NCBI RefSeq assembly: GCF_014596085.1
Contig: NZ_JACCJY010000001.1
Location: 558,001 to 622,000 of the forward strand
Length of the DNA: 64,000 bases
Origin: Azospirillum tabaci
Lineage (GTDB): Bacteria > Pseudomonadota > Alphaproteobacteria > Azospirillales > Azospirillaceae
Reading direction: 5' to 3'
A program made the translations under genes and the position numbers. Below the pieces are notes generated by a model. It did no database searches. It saw nothing but the letters and a program-made list of their open reading frames with translations, and had not been told where the DNA came from. Positions within the stretch are counted from its first letter, which is position 1. Each line of letters opens with the position of its first letter. Shown in pieces: positions 40,149 through 52,572 of the stretch.

Positions 40149-40847
40149 TCAGCGCCCGGTCATCCGCAGCAGCGCGCGCAGGCGGCGCAGCGTCTCCGGA
40201 TCGGGCTCCCCGGTCAGGCGTTCGGGGTGGAAGTGGCGCTGGAAGGACAGCAGGACCCGCGATTCGGCGGTGTCGTACCCATAGCGTCCCAGAAGCGCCG
40301 CCACGTCCTCCGCGGAATCCGCCGAGTCGTCCACAGCGGTGGGCTCCGGCCACAGCCCGATTCCGCGCGCCGCCAGCCCCGGCCAGTCGAACAGCTCGCC
40401 GGGGTCCTCCTTGCGGGCCGGGGCGATGTCGCTGTGGCCGAGCACATCGGCGGGCGCGATCCCATGGCGGCCCATGATGTCCAGGCAGAGATCCGCCACC
40501 GCGGCCATCTGCACGGCGGGGAAGGGGCGGTAGCCGAACTCGTGCCCCGGATTGACGATCTCGATTCCGATGGAGCGGCTGTTGACGTCGGCCCGCCCGC
40601 GCCAGGACGACAGGCCGGCGTGCCAGGCGCGCCGGTCCTCCGGCACATGGGCGTAGACGGCGCCGTCCTCGTCCACCGTGTAGTGGGCGCTGACCTGGGC
40701 GGCGGGGTCGCACAGCCGGGTCAGGGCGGACTCGGCGGTGGGCATTCCCGTGTAATGGAGAATCAGCAGTTCCACCCCCACGCCCTCGGGCCGCGGCCCG
40801 TGGTTGGGAGAGGGGCGGTCGATGCATCCGGTGCCCGCGCGCGTCAT
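40149..40847 (-). CDS. ampD: N-acetylmuramoyl-L-alanine amidase, AmpD-like
   Basis: Amidase_2-family zinc enzyme of 232 residues. Zinc ligands H31 (ILHYTG), H138 (LGHSD) and D148 (ARKEDPG), with catalytic E96 (IGIEIVNP) and K146. No signal peptide, so the cytoplasmic AmpD role fits: cleaving anhydro-muropeptides during wall recycling. The C-terminal 70 residues (RYGYDTAESRVLLSFQRHF and on) look like a short peptidoglycan-binding-type helical domain, seen in AmiD-like relatives. The DMT transporter gene ends 22 nt upstream of its start. Confidence 0.9.
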   Translation of the reverse strand: MTRAGTGCIDRPSPNHGPRPEGVGVELLILHYTGMPTAESALTRLCDPAAQVSAHYTVDEDGAVYAHVPEDRRAWHAGLSSWRGRADVNSRSIGIEIVNPGHEFGYRPFPAVQMAAVADLCLDIMGRHGIAPADVLGHSDIAPARKEDPGELFDWPGLAARGIGLWPEPTAVDDSADSAEDVAALLGRYGYDTAESRVLLSFQRHFHPERLTGEPDPETLRRLRALLRMTGR

Positions 40848-40869
40848 GGTGTCCTCAGGTCGGGCTTCC

Positions 40870-41748
40870 TCAGGTCGGATTGGTCACCTTCTCCGCCAGC
40901 GCCGTCGGGCGCCGCTTCACGATGACGGCCATGCCGCCCACGGTCAACAGCCCGCCCAGGACCAGCCGGAGCGTGAAGGGATCGTCCATCAGCAGAACGC
41001 CCGCCAGCACGCCGAAGACCGGCACGGTCAGCAGGAAGGGCATGGTCTGGTTGACCGAGTATTTCCGGAGCAGCGGGTACCACATTCCATAGGCGCCGAT
41101 GGTCACGCCCACGGCCATGTAGGCGACGGAGCCCCAGCCCCACAGGGTGGAGTTGGAGAGCGCGGCCATCTGCCCCTCCTCGAACAGGAAGGAGAGCAGG
41201 AGCAGTTGCGGGGCGGCGAACAGCGCCATCCAGCCGTTCAGCGCGAAGCCGTCCACCCCGACGATCATCTTCATCTGGATGCTGGCGACGGCGAAGGCGA
41301 AGCTGGCGCCGAGGATCATGAACAGCGGCACCAGCGATCCGGACAGCCGCGGCTCGCCCGCGATCACCGCGACGCCCGCGAAGGCCGCGGCCATGCCGGT
41401 GGCGCGGCGCCAGCCCAGCTTGTCCTTGAAGATCAGCGCGGCCAGCAGGGAGGAGAAGGGCACCTGCGCCTGCGCGGCCAGCGAGGCGGTGGCCGCGTCG
41501 ATGCCGTTCAGCCCGGTGAACATCAGCGGGAAATGCACGGTCCCCAGCGTCACCGACAGAATCGCGATGGGCCGCACCGCGCTCCAGGGTATCCGCTTGA
41601 AGGGCAGGATGAGCGCCGCCACCGCGATGAAGCGGAGCGCCATGATGAACAGCGGCGGGAACTCGGCCAGTCCCCATTTCGCGACGACGAAGTTCAGGCC
41701 CCAGATCGCCATGACCAGGAGCGCCAGCAGCGAGTCGCGCAGACTCAT
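40870..41748 (-). CDS. EamA/DMT-family transporter
   Basis: 292 residues, about ten membrane helices in two EamA repeats (about 5-135 and 145-280), opening MAIWGLNFVVAKWGL. RhaT/YdcZ-like small-molecule exporter, substrate unknown. The C-terminus is short and basic (KRRPTALAEKV). Its ATG overlaps the stop of the ABC-F gene (ATGA at 41745-41748). Confidence 0.88.
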   Translation of the reverse strand: MSLRDSLLALLVMAIWGLNFVVAKWGLAEFPPLFIMALRFIAVAALILPFKRIPWSAVRPIAILSVTLGTVHFPLMFTGLNGIDAATASLAAQAQVPFSSLLAALIFKDKLGWRRATGMAAAFAGVAVIAGEPRLSGSLVPLFMILGASFAFAVASIQMKMIVGVDGFALNGWMALFAAPQLLLLSFLFEEGQMAALSNSTLWGWGSVAYMAVGVTIGAYGMWYPLLRKYSVNQTMPFLLTVPVFGVLAGVLLMDDPFTLRLVLGGLLTVGGMAVIVKRRPTALAEKVTNPT

Positions 41749-43571
41749 CCGCGGCCGCCTTCCAGCTCCTCGCGCAGGGCCTCCAGCTCCAGCCAGCGCT
41801 CCTCGGCGGCGGCCAGCTCGTTTTGTTTCGCCTGCAACTGATCGGACGTCTTCTGGAACTTGGCGGCGTCGCGGGCGAACAGGTCGGGATCGGCCAGCGC
41901 CGATTCGAGCTTCGCCACCTCGGCGGTCAGCTTGTCCATGCGGGCGGGCAGGTCGTCCAGCTCCCGCTGGTCCTTGTAGCTGAGCTTGCCCTTCGGCTTG
42001 GCGGCCGCCGGGGCGGCAGCGGGCTTCGCCTTGGCCGGGGCGGCGGCCTTCTCCTTGGGCGGCGGGCGCTGCACCAGATAGTCGGAATAGCCGCCGGGGT
42101 ACTCGGCGATCACGCCGTCCCCCTCCACCGCGATGGTGCTGGTGACCAGCCGGTCGAGGAAGTCGCGGTCGTGGCTGACCAGCAGCAGCGTGCCCTGATA
42201 GTCGCCGAGCACATCCTCCAGCAGGTCCAGCGTGTCCATGTCGAGGTCGTTGGTCGGCTCGTCGAGGATCATCATGTTGCTGGGCCGCGCGAAGAGGCGG
42301 GCGAGCAGCAGCCGGTTGCGCTCACCGCCGGACAGGGCCTTGACCGGGCTGTCGAGCTGGCGCGTGTCGAACAGGAAGTCGCGCATGTAGCCGGCGACGT
42401 GGCGCGGCTGGCCGTTGACCATCACGCTGTCGCCGCCGAAGGGGCACAGCACCTTGCGGATGGTGTCCTCGGGGTCCAGCCCGTCGCGCCGCTGGTCGAA
42501 ATAGGCGGTTTCCAGGTTGGTGCCCAGCCGGATCGTGCCGCTGTCGGGCTCCATCTGGCCGGTCAGCATCTTCAGCAGGGTGGTCTTGCCGGCGCCGTTC
42601 GGCCCGATCAGCCCCACCCGGTCGCCGCGCAGGATGCGGGTGGAGAAGTCGTTGACGATGGTCTTGCGGCCGTCCGCCGTGTCGAAGCCCTTCGAGATGT
42701 GCTCGGCCTCGATGACCAAGCGCCCGCCGCGCTCGGCCTCGGCGACGGCGAGCTTAGCCTGCTGGCCGCCCTTGATGCGCTCGGCGCGGTCGGTGCGGAG
42801 CTGGAGCAGGGCGCGCACGCGGCCCATGTTGCGGGTGCGCCGGGCCGAGATGCCCTCGCGCAGCCACTTCATCTCGCCTTCGATCTTGCGGTCGAGCTTC
42901 TGGGCGGCGATCTCCTCCGATTCGAACACCTCGGCCTGCCAGGTCTCGAACTCGGCGAAGCCGCGGTCGGTGGCGCGCACCGTGCCGCGGTCCAGCCACA
43001 GCGTGCGCTTGGCCAGCCGGTTCAGGAAGCTGCGGTCGTGCGAGATCAGCAGCAGACCGCCACGGTAGGCCAGCAATTCCTCCTCCAGCCACTCGATGGT
43101 GGGGAGGTCGAGGTGGTTGGTTGGCTCGTCGAGCAGCATGACGTCGGGGGCGCCGACCAGCGTGCGGGCCAGCGCCGTGCGCCGCGCCTCGCCGCCCGAC
43201 AGCGTGTTGGGGTCGAGATGGCCCGGCACCTGGAGCCGGTCCAGCACGGCGTCCACCCGGTGCGCCTCGTCCCGCTCGTCGGCGGGCAGGCCGGCGGCGA
43301 CGTAGTCGTGCACGGTGGCGCAGCCGGTGAAGTCCGGCTCCTGCGGCAGATAGGCGATGCGGGCGCCCGGCTGGGTGAAGACGGTGCCGCCGTCCGGCTG
43401 GATCATGCCGGCCAGCACCTTCATCAGCGTCGATTTGCCGGACCCGTTGCGCCCGACCAGACAGGCCTTGTCGCCTCGCCCGATGGACAGGTCGATGGTT
43501 TCGAACAGCGGACGGCCACCGAAGGTGACGGACACGCCCTGGAGCGCGGTGATCGGAGCAGGAGGAGCCAT
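41745..43571 (-). CDS. uup: ABC-F ATPase, Uup-like
   Basis: 608-residue soluble protein with two ABC domains and no membrane part. Walker A GRNGSGKST and GPNGAGKTT, two LSGGE signatures, Walker B VMLLDEPTNHLD and MMILDEPTNDLD. The linker helices (about 230-285) and a C-terminal coiled-coil domain (about 530-608) after an Ala/Lys tract match Uup, which acts at the ribosome or on branched DNA. ATG 43571 follows GGAGGAG. Confidence 0.88.
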   Translation of the reverse strand: MAPPAPITALQGVSVTFGGRPLFETIDLSIGRGDKACLVGRNGSGKSTLMKVLAGMIQPDGGTVFTQPGARIAYLPQEPDFTGCATVHDYVAAGLPADERDEAHRVDAVLDRLQVPGHLDPNTLSGGEARRTALARTLVGAPDVMLLDEPTNHLDLPTIEWLEEELLAYRGGLLLISHDRSFLNRLAKRTLWLDRGTVRATDRGFAEFETWQAEVFESEEIAAQKLDRKIEGEMKWLREGISARRTRNMGRVRALLQLRTDRAERIKGGQQAKLAVAEAERGGRLVIEAEHISKGFDTADGRKTIVNDFSTRILRGDRVGLIGPNGAGKTTLLKMLTGQMEPDSGTIRLGTNLETAYFDQRRDGLDPEDTIRKVLCPFGGDSVMVNGQPRHVAGYMRDFLFDTRQLDSPVKALSGGERNRLLLARLFARPSNMMILDEPTNDLDMDTLDLLEDVLGDYQGTLLLVSHDRDFLDRLVTSTIAVEGDGVIAEYPGGYSDYLVQRPPPKEKAAAPAKAKPAAAPAAAKPKGKLSYKDQRELDDLPARMDKLTAEVAKLESALADPDLFARDAAKFQKTSDQLQAKQNELAAAEERWLELEALREELEGGRG

Positions 43572-43690
43572 GACCCAACGGTGCGGTGTGCGGAGGTGTG
43601 CTTATATAGCGTGCGGTCCGCAGGCTCGCGACACCCGATTGCGCCGGGGCGGGGATGCACGGGGAAGGAAGGAAGGCGCGACGCCTGGCT

Positions 43691-44428
43691 TTAGCCGCGC
43701 GCGCGCTCCTTCTCGATCCGGTCGAAGGCGGCGTTGATGGCGGCGACCTTCTGCGTCGCCAGATCCACGAACTCCTGCGGCATGCCCTGGGCGATCAGCA
43801 CGTCCGGGTGATGCTCGCGCACCAGACGGCGATGCGCGGCCTTGATCGCCTCGTCGCTGGCCCGGCGGGAGACGCCCAGCACGCCGTAGGGATCGGTCTC
43901 GTTCGGCGTGCCGGCGATGTGGTGGCCGGCGACGATGCGTTCGAACTCCTCGTCGCTGAAGCCGAAGATGTGGGCGACCGTGCGCAGGTATTCGACTTCC
44001 GTCTCGTGCAGCTCGTCGTCGGCCTCGGCGATGGCCAGCAGGCTGTCGAGCAGCTCCTCCAGCACGGCGCGGCGGTCCTCGAACAGACCGGCGATCTGCT
44101 GGGCGTATTCCTCGAACCCGTGGGTGTCCTTGCGGGCGAGGTCGAAGACGTGGCCCACCGTGTCCAGCTCCTCCGGCGGAACGCGGAACAGGCGCTTGAA
44201 GGTGTCCACCTCCACCCGCTTCACCACGCCGTCGGCGCGGGCCATCTTCGCCGACAGGGCGATCACGCCGATGGTGAAGGCGATGGACTTGGTCGCATCC
44301 GCCGGGCCGCACAGGCCGCGGAAGCCGCGCCCCACCGCATAGCCGGCGGCCAGACCGATGAGGCCCCCGATCGGCCCGCCCATGGTGAAACCGGCCGCCC
44401 CGCCCAGGACGCTGCCCCAGATGCTCAT
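43691..44428 (-). CDS. DjlA-like co-chaperone (TerB plus J domain)
   Basis: 245 residues. Gly-rich N-terminal membrane segment (about 7-33), TerB-like helical domain (about 45-165), and a C-terminal J domain with HPD at 207-209 (REHHPDVL). The same order as DjlA, which activates DnaK at the inner membrane. ATG 44428 chosen because the preceding in-frame part is arginine-rich. It is separated from the ABC-F gene by 119 nt. Confidence 0.88.
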   Translation of the reverse strand: MSIWGSVLGGAAGFTMGGPIGGLIGLAAGYAVGRGFRGLCGPADATKSIAFTIGVIALSAKMARADGVVKRVEVDTFKRLFRVPPEELDTVGHVFDLARKDTHGFEEYAQQIAGLFEDRRAVLEELLDSLLAIAEADDELHETEVEYLRTVAHIFGFSDEEFERIVAGHHIAGTPNETDPYGVLGVSRRASDEAIKAAHRRLVREHHPDVLIAQGMPQEFVDLATQKVAAINAAFDRIEKERARG

Positions 44429-44576
44429 TTTTATCCGCCTTTCGACCGCTGGCGCAGCATACCGGCAGTCCGGCACCGCGCCAACCGGCCCCATACTTTT
44501 TCGTTGTTTCCCAGCATTTTCGCGCTTCGCACCCTTTTCATCCGTTGGAGGTAGAGGATTTTCCGGCGGAGCGTCA

Positions 44577-44594
44577 TGTTGCCGCGCTGCAACA
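44577..44594. promoter_or_regulatory. TGTTGC-N6-GCAACA palindrome, copy 1
   Basis: Perfect 6-bp arms around CGCGCT, followed by AA. Lies in the divergent region between the DjlA-like gene and the GNAT gene, 69 nt from copy 2. Confidence 0.45.
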
Positions 44595-44645
44595 AAGCCG
44601 GTCCGTCGTCGCGGGAGGGCTTGTCCTTTCGTCCGGTCTTCGCCA

Positions 44646-44660
44646 TGTTGCGCCGCAACA
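44646..44660. promoter_or_regulatory. TGTTGCG-N-CGCAACA palindrome, copy 2
   Basis: Perfect 7-bp arms around one C, followed by AAA. Same arms and same flanks (CA before, AA after) as copy 1. Paired operator or a pair of small hairpins. Confidence 0.45.
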
Positions 44661-44718
44661 AAAGAGGGTGGCCGATCCAGGCCGCTGACGGGGGAAGCGG
44701 ACGACGCAAAGCGGTGCG

Positions 44719-45306
44719 ATGTCCCGAATCACCAGTGCCACGAGTCTCCCCATGTCCGCCATTCGCAAGCTTCTCCCCGCCGAGCGCGGCCAATACCGCG
44801 CGCATCTGCTGCGGCTGGACAAGGCAGACCGCTACGCCCGCTTCACCGGCACCGTCTCCGACGACGTCATCGTCAAGCATTGCCAGTCGCTCGACTGGAC
44901 GCGGACGACGCTGGTCGGCCTGTTCGACCGTGGCGAGTTGCGGGGCGCGGTGGAGCTGTGCTTCGACCGGCTGCTGTGGCCCGGCGCGGCGGAGCTGGCA
45001 ATCAGCGTCGAGAAGGACTTTCAAGGGCGGGGCGTCGGCTCCACCCTGATCCGCCGCTCGCTGTCCATCGCGGCCAACCGGGGCATCGGGCAGGTCCATA
45101 TGATGTGCCTATCCGACAACACCCGCATGCGCGCCCTGTCGCGCCGCTTCGGCGGGCAATTGGAACGCGACGGGGGGGAGTTCGCCATCACCATCGACCT
45201 GCCGCGTCCTTCGCAATTCTCGCTGGCGCTGGAGGCGTTCGAGGATGGGGCGGGGGCTGTGAACGCCGTGCTGGACGGTTTGCCGGCGTTGCTCAAGGCG
45301 GCCTGA
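44719..45306 (+). CDS. GNAT-family acetyltransferase
   Basis: 195 residues with the acetyl-CoA pyrophosphate loop QGRGVG in [19 protein letters not shown] and the GNAT N-terminal pattern. A stretch after it ([25 protein letters not shown]) is normal beta4-alpha4. Substrate unknown. The start is uncertain: ATG 44719 or ATG 44755 ([13 protein letters not shown]), neither with a strong ribosome site. Upstream palindromes at 44577 and 44646 may control it. Confidence 0.82.
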   Translation: MSRITSATSLPMSAIRKLLPAERGQYRAHLLRLDKADRYARFTGTVSDDVIVKHCQSLDWTRTTLVGLFDRGELRGAVELCFDRLLWPGAAELAISVEKDFQGRGVGSTLIRRSLSIAANRGIGQVHMMCLSDNTRMRALSRRFGGQLERDGGEFAITIDLPRPSQFSLALEAFEDGAGAVNAVLDGLPALLKAA

Positions 45307-45416
45307 CCGGACGGGGAGGGAAAGGGGACGCATCCCACCCTTTCGTCCTCCCCGGCTTGACCTGCGGCGGCGTATCGTCACACTCCCCGGAAATCGGAAA
45401 CATCAGGGAGTGGGGT

Positions 45417-49025
<3,609 letters not shown>

Positions 49026-49036
49026 GAATGCCTGTT

Positions 49037-49140
49037 CCTTCTCCCCCCTGGGGAGAAGGTTAGGATGAGGGGGCGCCGAAGGCGGCCAAGGGCACGAAGC
49101 GGGAGCCCTTCTCCGCCCTGCCGGGCGTAATGCCCCCTCA
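49037..49140. repeat. GC-rich palindromic intergenic repeat
   Basis: Begins with CTTCTCCCCCCTGGGGAGAAG and continues with GATGAGGGGGCGCC, GCGGGAGCCCTTCTCC and CCCCCTCACCCTCCCCTCT elements, the same vocabulary as the repeats near 17954 and 63150. It runs into the hairpin at 49145. Confidence 0.55.
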
Positions 49141-49144
49141 CCCT

Positions 49145-49173
49145 CCCCTCTCCCCAGGGGGGAGAGGGCTTTT
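49145..49173 (+). terminator. Terminator after the oxoprolinase gene
   Basis: CCCCTCTCCCC / GGGGAGAGGG hairpin around AGG, followed by CTTTTG. About 120 nt past the stop. Confidence 0.6.
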
Positions 49174-49289
49174 GCTGTGGCACCCACCCATGCGCGCGAG
49201 TCGCTTGTCTGCGCGGGCGGCGGGGCTTAGCTTCTCCGGTCCTACCACCGCACGGCACCGTGCCAAAAGGACCCCCGGGAGATTCGTCC

Positions 49290-50693
49290 ATGACCGCCGT
49301 ACCCGCCGCCCAGCCTCGCGTCGCCTTCACCGACGAGATGAAGGCCGAGTTCAAGGCCCTGCTTGGGGACCGCTTCACCACCGCCGCGGCGGTGCGCGAG
49401 CATCACGGCAAGGACGAGTCCTACCACCCCAACTTCCCGCCCGACGGCGTCGCCTTCGCCACCTCCACCGAGGAGGTCAGCGCCATCGTCAAGCTCTGCG
49501 CGAAGCACAAGCTGCCGATCATCCCCTTCGGCACCGGCACCTCGCTGGAGGGCGGCGTCGCGGCGCTGGCCGGCGGCGTCTGCATCGACGTGTCGAACAT
49601 GAAGGAGGTCCTGCGCGTCAGCCCCGAGGACCTCGACGTCACCGTCCAGGCCGGCGTGACCCGCAAGCAGCTCAACGAGCATCTGCGCGACACCGGCCTG
49701 TTCTTCCCCATCGACCCCGGCGCCGACGCCTCGCTCGGCGGCATGGCCTCCACCCGCGCCAGCGGCACCAACGCTGTGCGCTACGGCACCATGCGCGAGA
49801 ACGTGCTGGGGCTGACCGTGGTGCTGGCCGACGGCCGGATCATCAAGACCGGCGGGCGCGCCCGCAAGTCCGCCGCCGGCTATGACCTGACCCGCCTGTT
49901 CGTCGGGGCGGAGGGTACGCTCGGCATCATCACCGAGGTGACGCTGCGCCTCTACGGCATCCCGGAGGCGATCTCGTCGGCGGTCTGCCCGTTCAACGAC
50001 ATCCGAGGCGCGGTGGACACGGTGATCCAGACCATCCAGTCCGGCATCCCCGTCGCCCGCATCGAGTTGCTGGACGAGGTCCAGATGGACGCGGTGAACA
50101 AGTATTCCAAGCTGGACTACAAGGTCGCCCCGACCCTGTTCTTCGAGTTCCACGGCACCGCCGCCGGGGTGAAGGAGCAGGCGGAGATGGTCTCGGCCAT
50201 CGCCGCGGAGTTTGGCGGCAGCGAATTCACCTGGGCGACCCGTCCGGAGGACCGCTCCAAGCTCTGGCAGGCCCGCCACGACGGCTACTACGCGGCGCTG
50301 GCGCTGCGTCCCGGCTCAAAGGGCTGGCCGACCGACGTCTGCGTGCCGATCTCGCGGCTGGCCGACTGCATCCTGGAGACCAAGAAGGACATCGCCGAAT
50401 CCTCGATGCTGGCCCCTCTGGTCGGCCATGTCGGCGACGGCAACTTCCACCTCGTCTACGTCATCGACCCCGACAAGCCGGAGGAGATGGCCGAGGCCAA
50501 GCGCCTGAACGACCGCATGGTCGACCGGGCGCTCGCCATGGGCGGCACCTGCACGGGCGAGCACGGCATCGGCTACGGCAAGATGGAGTTCCTGGAGAAG
50601 GAGGCCGGCGACGCCTTCGCCGTGATGGGCGAGCTGAAGCGCGCCTTCGACCCGGACAACCGGATGAACCCCGGCAAGGTCGTCCGGGTGTAA
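49290..50693 (+). CDS. FAD-linked D-lactate dehydrogenase family protein
   Basis: 467 residues. FAD_binding_4 domain with PFGTGTSLEGGV, DPGADASLGGMASTRASGTNAVRYG and GRARKSAAGYDLTRLFVGAEGT; C-terminal FAD-oxidase_C domain with metal-binding HVGDGNFH and GEHGIGYGK. This matches cytochrome-linked D-lactate dehydrogenase (LDHD/Dld2) rather than the GlcD subunit, which would have glcE/glcF neighbours. ATG 49290 is preceded by GGGAG. No signal peptide. Confidence 0.87.
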   Translation: MTAVPAAQPRVAFTDEMKAEFKALLGDRFTTAAAVREHHGKDESYHPNFPPDGVAFATSTEEVSAIVKLCAKHKLPIIPFGTGTSLEGGVAALAGGVCIDVSNMKEVLRVSPEDLDVTVQAGVTRKQLNEHLRDTGLFFPIDPGADASLGGMASTRASGTNAVRYGTMRENVLGLTVVLADGRIIKTGGRARKSAAGYDLTRLFVGAEGTLGIITEVTLRLYGIPEAISSAVCPFNDIRGAVDTVIQTIQSGIPVARIELLDEVQMDAVNKYSKLDYKVAPTLFFEFHGTAAGVKEQAEMVSAIAAEFGGSEFTWATRPEDRSKLWQARHDGYYAALALRPGSKGWPTDVCVPISRLADCILETKKDIAESSMLAPLVGHVGDGNFHLVYVIDPDKPEEMAEAKRLNDRMVDRALAMGGTCTGEHGIGYGKMEFLEKEAGDAFAVMGELKRAFDPDNRMNPGKVVRV

Positions 50694-50737
50694 CGTCGGG
50701 GCGGGGAGCGCCGTGGCGCTCCCCTTTCCCCTTCTGG

Positions 50738-51619
50738 TCAGCGCGTCAGCCGCGTCATCAGGCTGGAGGTGTCCAGGCGGTTGCCGCCCATCGCCTGGAC
50801 CTCGGCGTAGAACTGGTCGACGAGGGCGGTGACGGGCAGGCTGGCGCCGTTGTTGCGCGCCTCGCCCAGGACGATGCCCAGATCCTTGCGCATCCAGTCC
50901 ACGGCAAAGCCGAAGTCGAACTTGCCGTCCAGCATGGTCTTGGCGCGGTTGTCCATCTGCCAGGACTGGGCGGCCCCCTTTCCGATCACGTCCACGACCT
51001 TGTGCCCGTCCAGCCCGGCCTTCTGCGCGAAGGCCATGCCCTCGGCCAGACCTTGGAGCAGGCCGGCGATGCAGATCTGGTTGACCATCTTGGTCAGCTG
51101 ACCGGCCCCCGCCGGCCCCATATGGGTGACGGAGCGGCCGTAGCAGGCCATCAGCGGCTGGACACGGGCGAAGGCGTCGGCGTCGCCGCCCACCATCACC
51201 GTCAGCACCCCGTTCTCCGCCCCGGCCTGCCCTCCGGACACCGGCGCGTCAAGGAAGAACAGGCCGCGTTCGCGGGCCAATTCGGCCATCTCGCGCGAGA
51301 CGGTGGCGGAGACGGTGGAATGGTCGGCGACGATGGTGCCGGGCTTCATGGCGCCCATGGCCTCGCCGGCCACCGCCCGCACGTCGTCGTCGCCGCCCAC
51401 GCAGAGGAAGACCACCTCGGCCTCGCGGGCGGCGTCCGCGGGGGTCGGGGCGCTGGCCCCGCCGAAGCGGGCGGTCCAGGCCTCGGCCTTGGCGGCGGTG
51501 CGGTTGTAGACGGTCACCCGGTGGCCGCCCCGGACGGCCAGATGGCCGGCCATGGGAAAGCCCATCGTGCCAAGCCCCAGAAAGGCGACGGAGCGGGAAT
51601 CGGTCGCGGTGTCGGCCAT
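50738..51619 (-). CDS. Beta-hydroxyacid dehydrogenase (HIBADH/GarR family)
   Basis: 293 residues, NAD(P)-dependent. Rossmann motif FLGLGTMGFPMAGHL, substrate loop DAPVSGGQAGAENG (125-137), catalytic K177 (GAGQLTKMVNQ), and the C-terminal WMRKDLGI helix region. The substrate could be tartronate semialdehyde, 3-hydroxyisobutyrate or a related acid; motifs do not separate them. It converges with the flavoenzyme gene (44-nt gap), so the two may be unrelated. Confidence 0.9.
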   Translation of the reverse strand: MADTATDSRSVAFLGLGTMGFPMAGHLAVRGGHRVTVYNRTAAKAEAWTARFGGASAPTPADAAREAEVVFLCVGGDDDVRAVAGEAMGAMKPGTIVADHSTVSATVSREMAELARERGLFFLDAPVSGGQAGAENGVLTVMVGGDADAFARVQPLMACYGRSVTHMGPAGAGQLTKMVNQICIAGLLQGLAEGMAFAQKAGLDGHKVVDVIGKGAAQSWQMDNRAKTMLDGKFDFGFAVDWMRKDLGIVLGEARNNGASLPVTALVDQFYAEVQAMGGNRLDTSSLMTRLTR

Positions 51620-51985
51620 GGTCCAGTCTTTCTTCGTTGTGATCGGCTGCGGATTGTTCTTGTCGGCGTCTGCCCTTGGACCGCCAAGCTAGGCCGGGAG
51701 CGCGCCCCGATCAAACGCCGTCCGTCGAACGCAGCGCGATTGAAGTGCGCCGGGGTCCTTCCCCCGTCCGGCATCCCCGGGGGGCGGCACTCTGCCGCGG
51801 GAGGCATGACTCTTTCGAACGAGGTTGTCTTGCCGCGCCCTTGCTCCCGGCGCGTGATGTGTTAAGACGTTGAATGCCGGGTTTGCAGCGCAGCACCCGG
51901 CCATGCCGGCGCAACGGCGCCGGTGAACCAGGGCCAGAGCCGGGGCCGAAAGACCCGGGCCGGAGAACAAGGGAAGGATAGCCGC
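51620..51985. other. Divergent intergenic region
   Basis: 366 nt between the dehydrogenase gene and the small 76-codon gene. It holds a small hairpin CCGGCGC-aac-GGCGCCGG near 51905-51923 and the AT-richer stretch TGTTAAGACGTTGAATG near 51859-51875. No gene or clear promoter seen. Confidence 0.4.
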
Positions 51986-52216
51986 ATGACGAATCAGCCG
52001 GGTTTCCAGGATGCGCCGCCGGACGAGCGTTCGAACCTCACGGACGAGCAGGAAAGCGCCATCCGCGTCCTCGCCAACAGCCTGCACCGCCTGAACGACG
52101 CCGTCGTCAAGGCCGTGGAAGCCGGCGTGACGGTCGAGCTGATGCGCACCGCCCGCTATCACAACGCGACGGGCAACTGGGGCGACCAGCTCACCCCGAT
52201 GATCCGCACCAAGTAA
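51986..52216 (+). CDS. Small hypothetical protein, 76 residues
   Basis: ATG 51986 with GGGAAGGA upstream. The protein (MTNQPGFQDAPPDERSNLTD to TPMIRTK) has one strong amphipathic helix, about 22-52 (ESAIRVLANSLHRLNDAVVKAVEAG), followed by VELMRTARYHNATGNWGDQL. I recognise no family. A perfect terminator stands 23 nt after the stop, which argues for a real, separately expressed gene. Confidence 0.75.
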   Translation: MTNQPGFQDAPPDERSNLTDEQESAIRVLANSLHRLNDAVVKAVEAGVTVELMRTARYHNATGNWGDQLTPMIRTK

Positions 52217-52238
52217 GCGGCTCATCCCATCCGACCGG

Positions 52239-52279
52239 AAGGCCTCCCGCCCGAAAGGGCAGGGAGGCCTTTTCCTTTT
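52239..52279 (+). terminator. Strong rho-independent terminator
   Basis: AAGGCCTCCC-GCCC-GAAA-GGGC-A-GGGAGGCCTT hairpin, then TTCCTTTT. GNRA-like GAAA loop, one bulged A. Confidence 0.85.
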
Positions 52280-52379
52280 CGGCGTTTCCCATCCTGCCCG
52301 ATCGATGTTCCTGCCGCGCGGCGGAACCGCGGCGCCCTTCGCCGGTTCCTTCCTTTTGGCCCCCAACAAGGAAACGGTC

Positions 52380-52556
52380 ATGAAGGACGTTCAGAACCAT
52401 CCCCCGCAGCGTCGGGGCATGAACGACCGCGAAGCGTTCTGGCGCATGCATTGCCTGTCGGAACCGACCTTCACCGACCTCACCCACGGCATCTTTCTGG
52501 GGCTGATCTGGTCGGCGGTGCTGTGGGCGCCGATGTTCATCAGCGTTCTGCTTTGA
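52380..52556 (+). CDS. Small membrane protein, 58 residues
   Basis: ATG 52380, AAGGAAA ribosome site 7 nt upstream. Polar N-terminus (MKDVQNHPPQRRGMNDREAFW) then one C-terminal membrane segment (about 41-57, FLGLIWSAVLWAPMFISVL). C-tail-anchored topology. Not recognised. It comes just after a strong terminator, so it needs its own promoter. Converges with the histidine kinase gene, 16 nt apart. Confidence 0.65.
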   Translation: MKDVQNHPPQRRGMNDREAFWRMHCLSEPTFTDLTHGIFLGLIWSAVLWAPMFISVLL

Positions 52557-52572
52557 CCCTTCCGTCCGGTCG

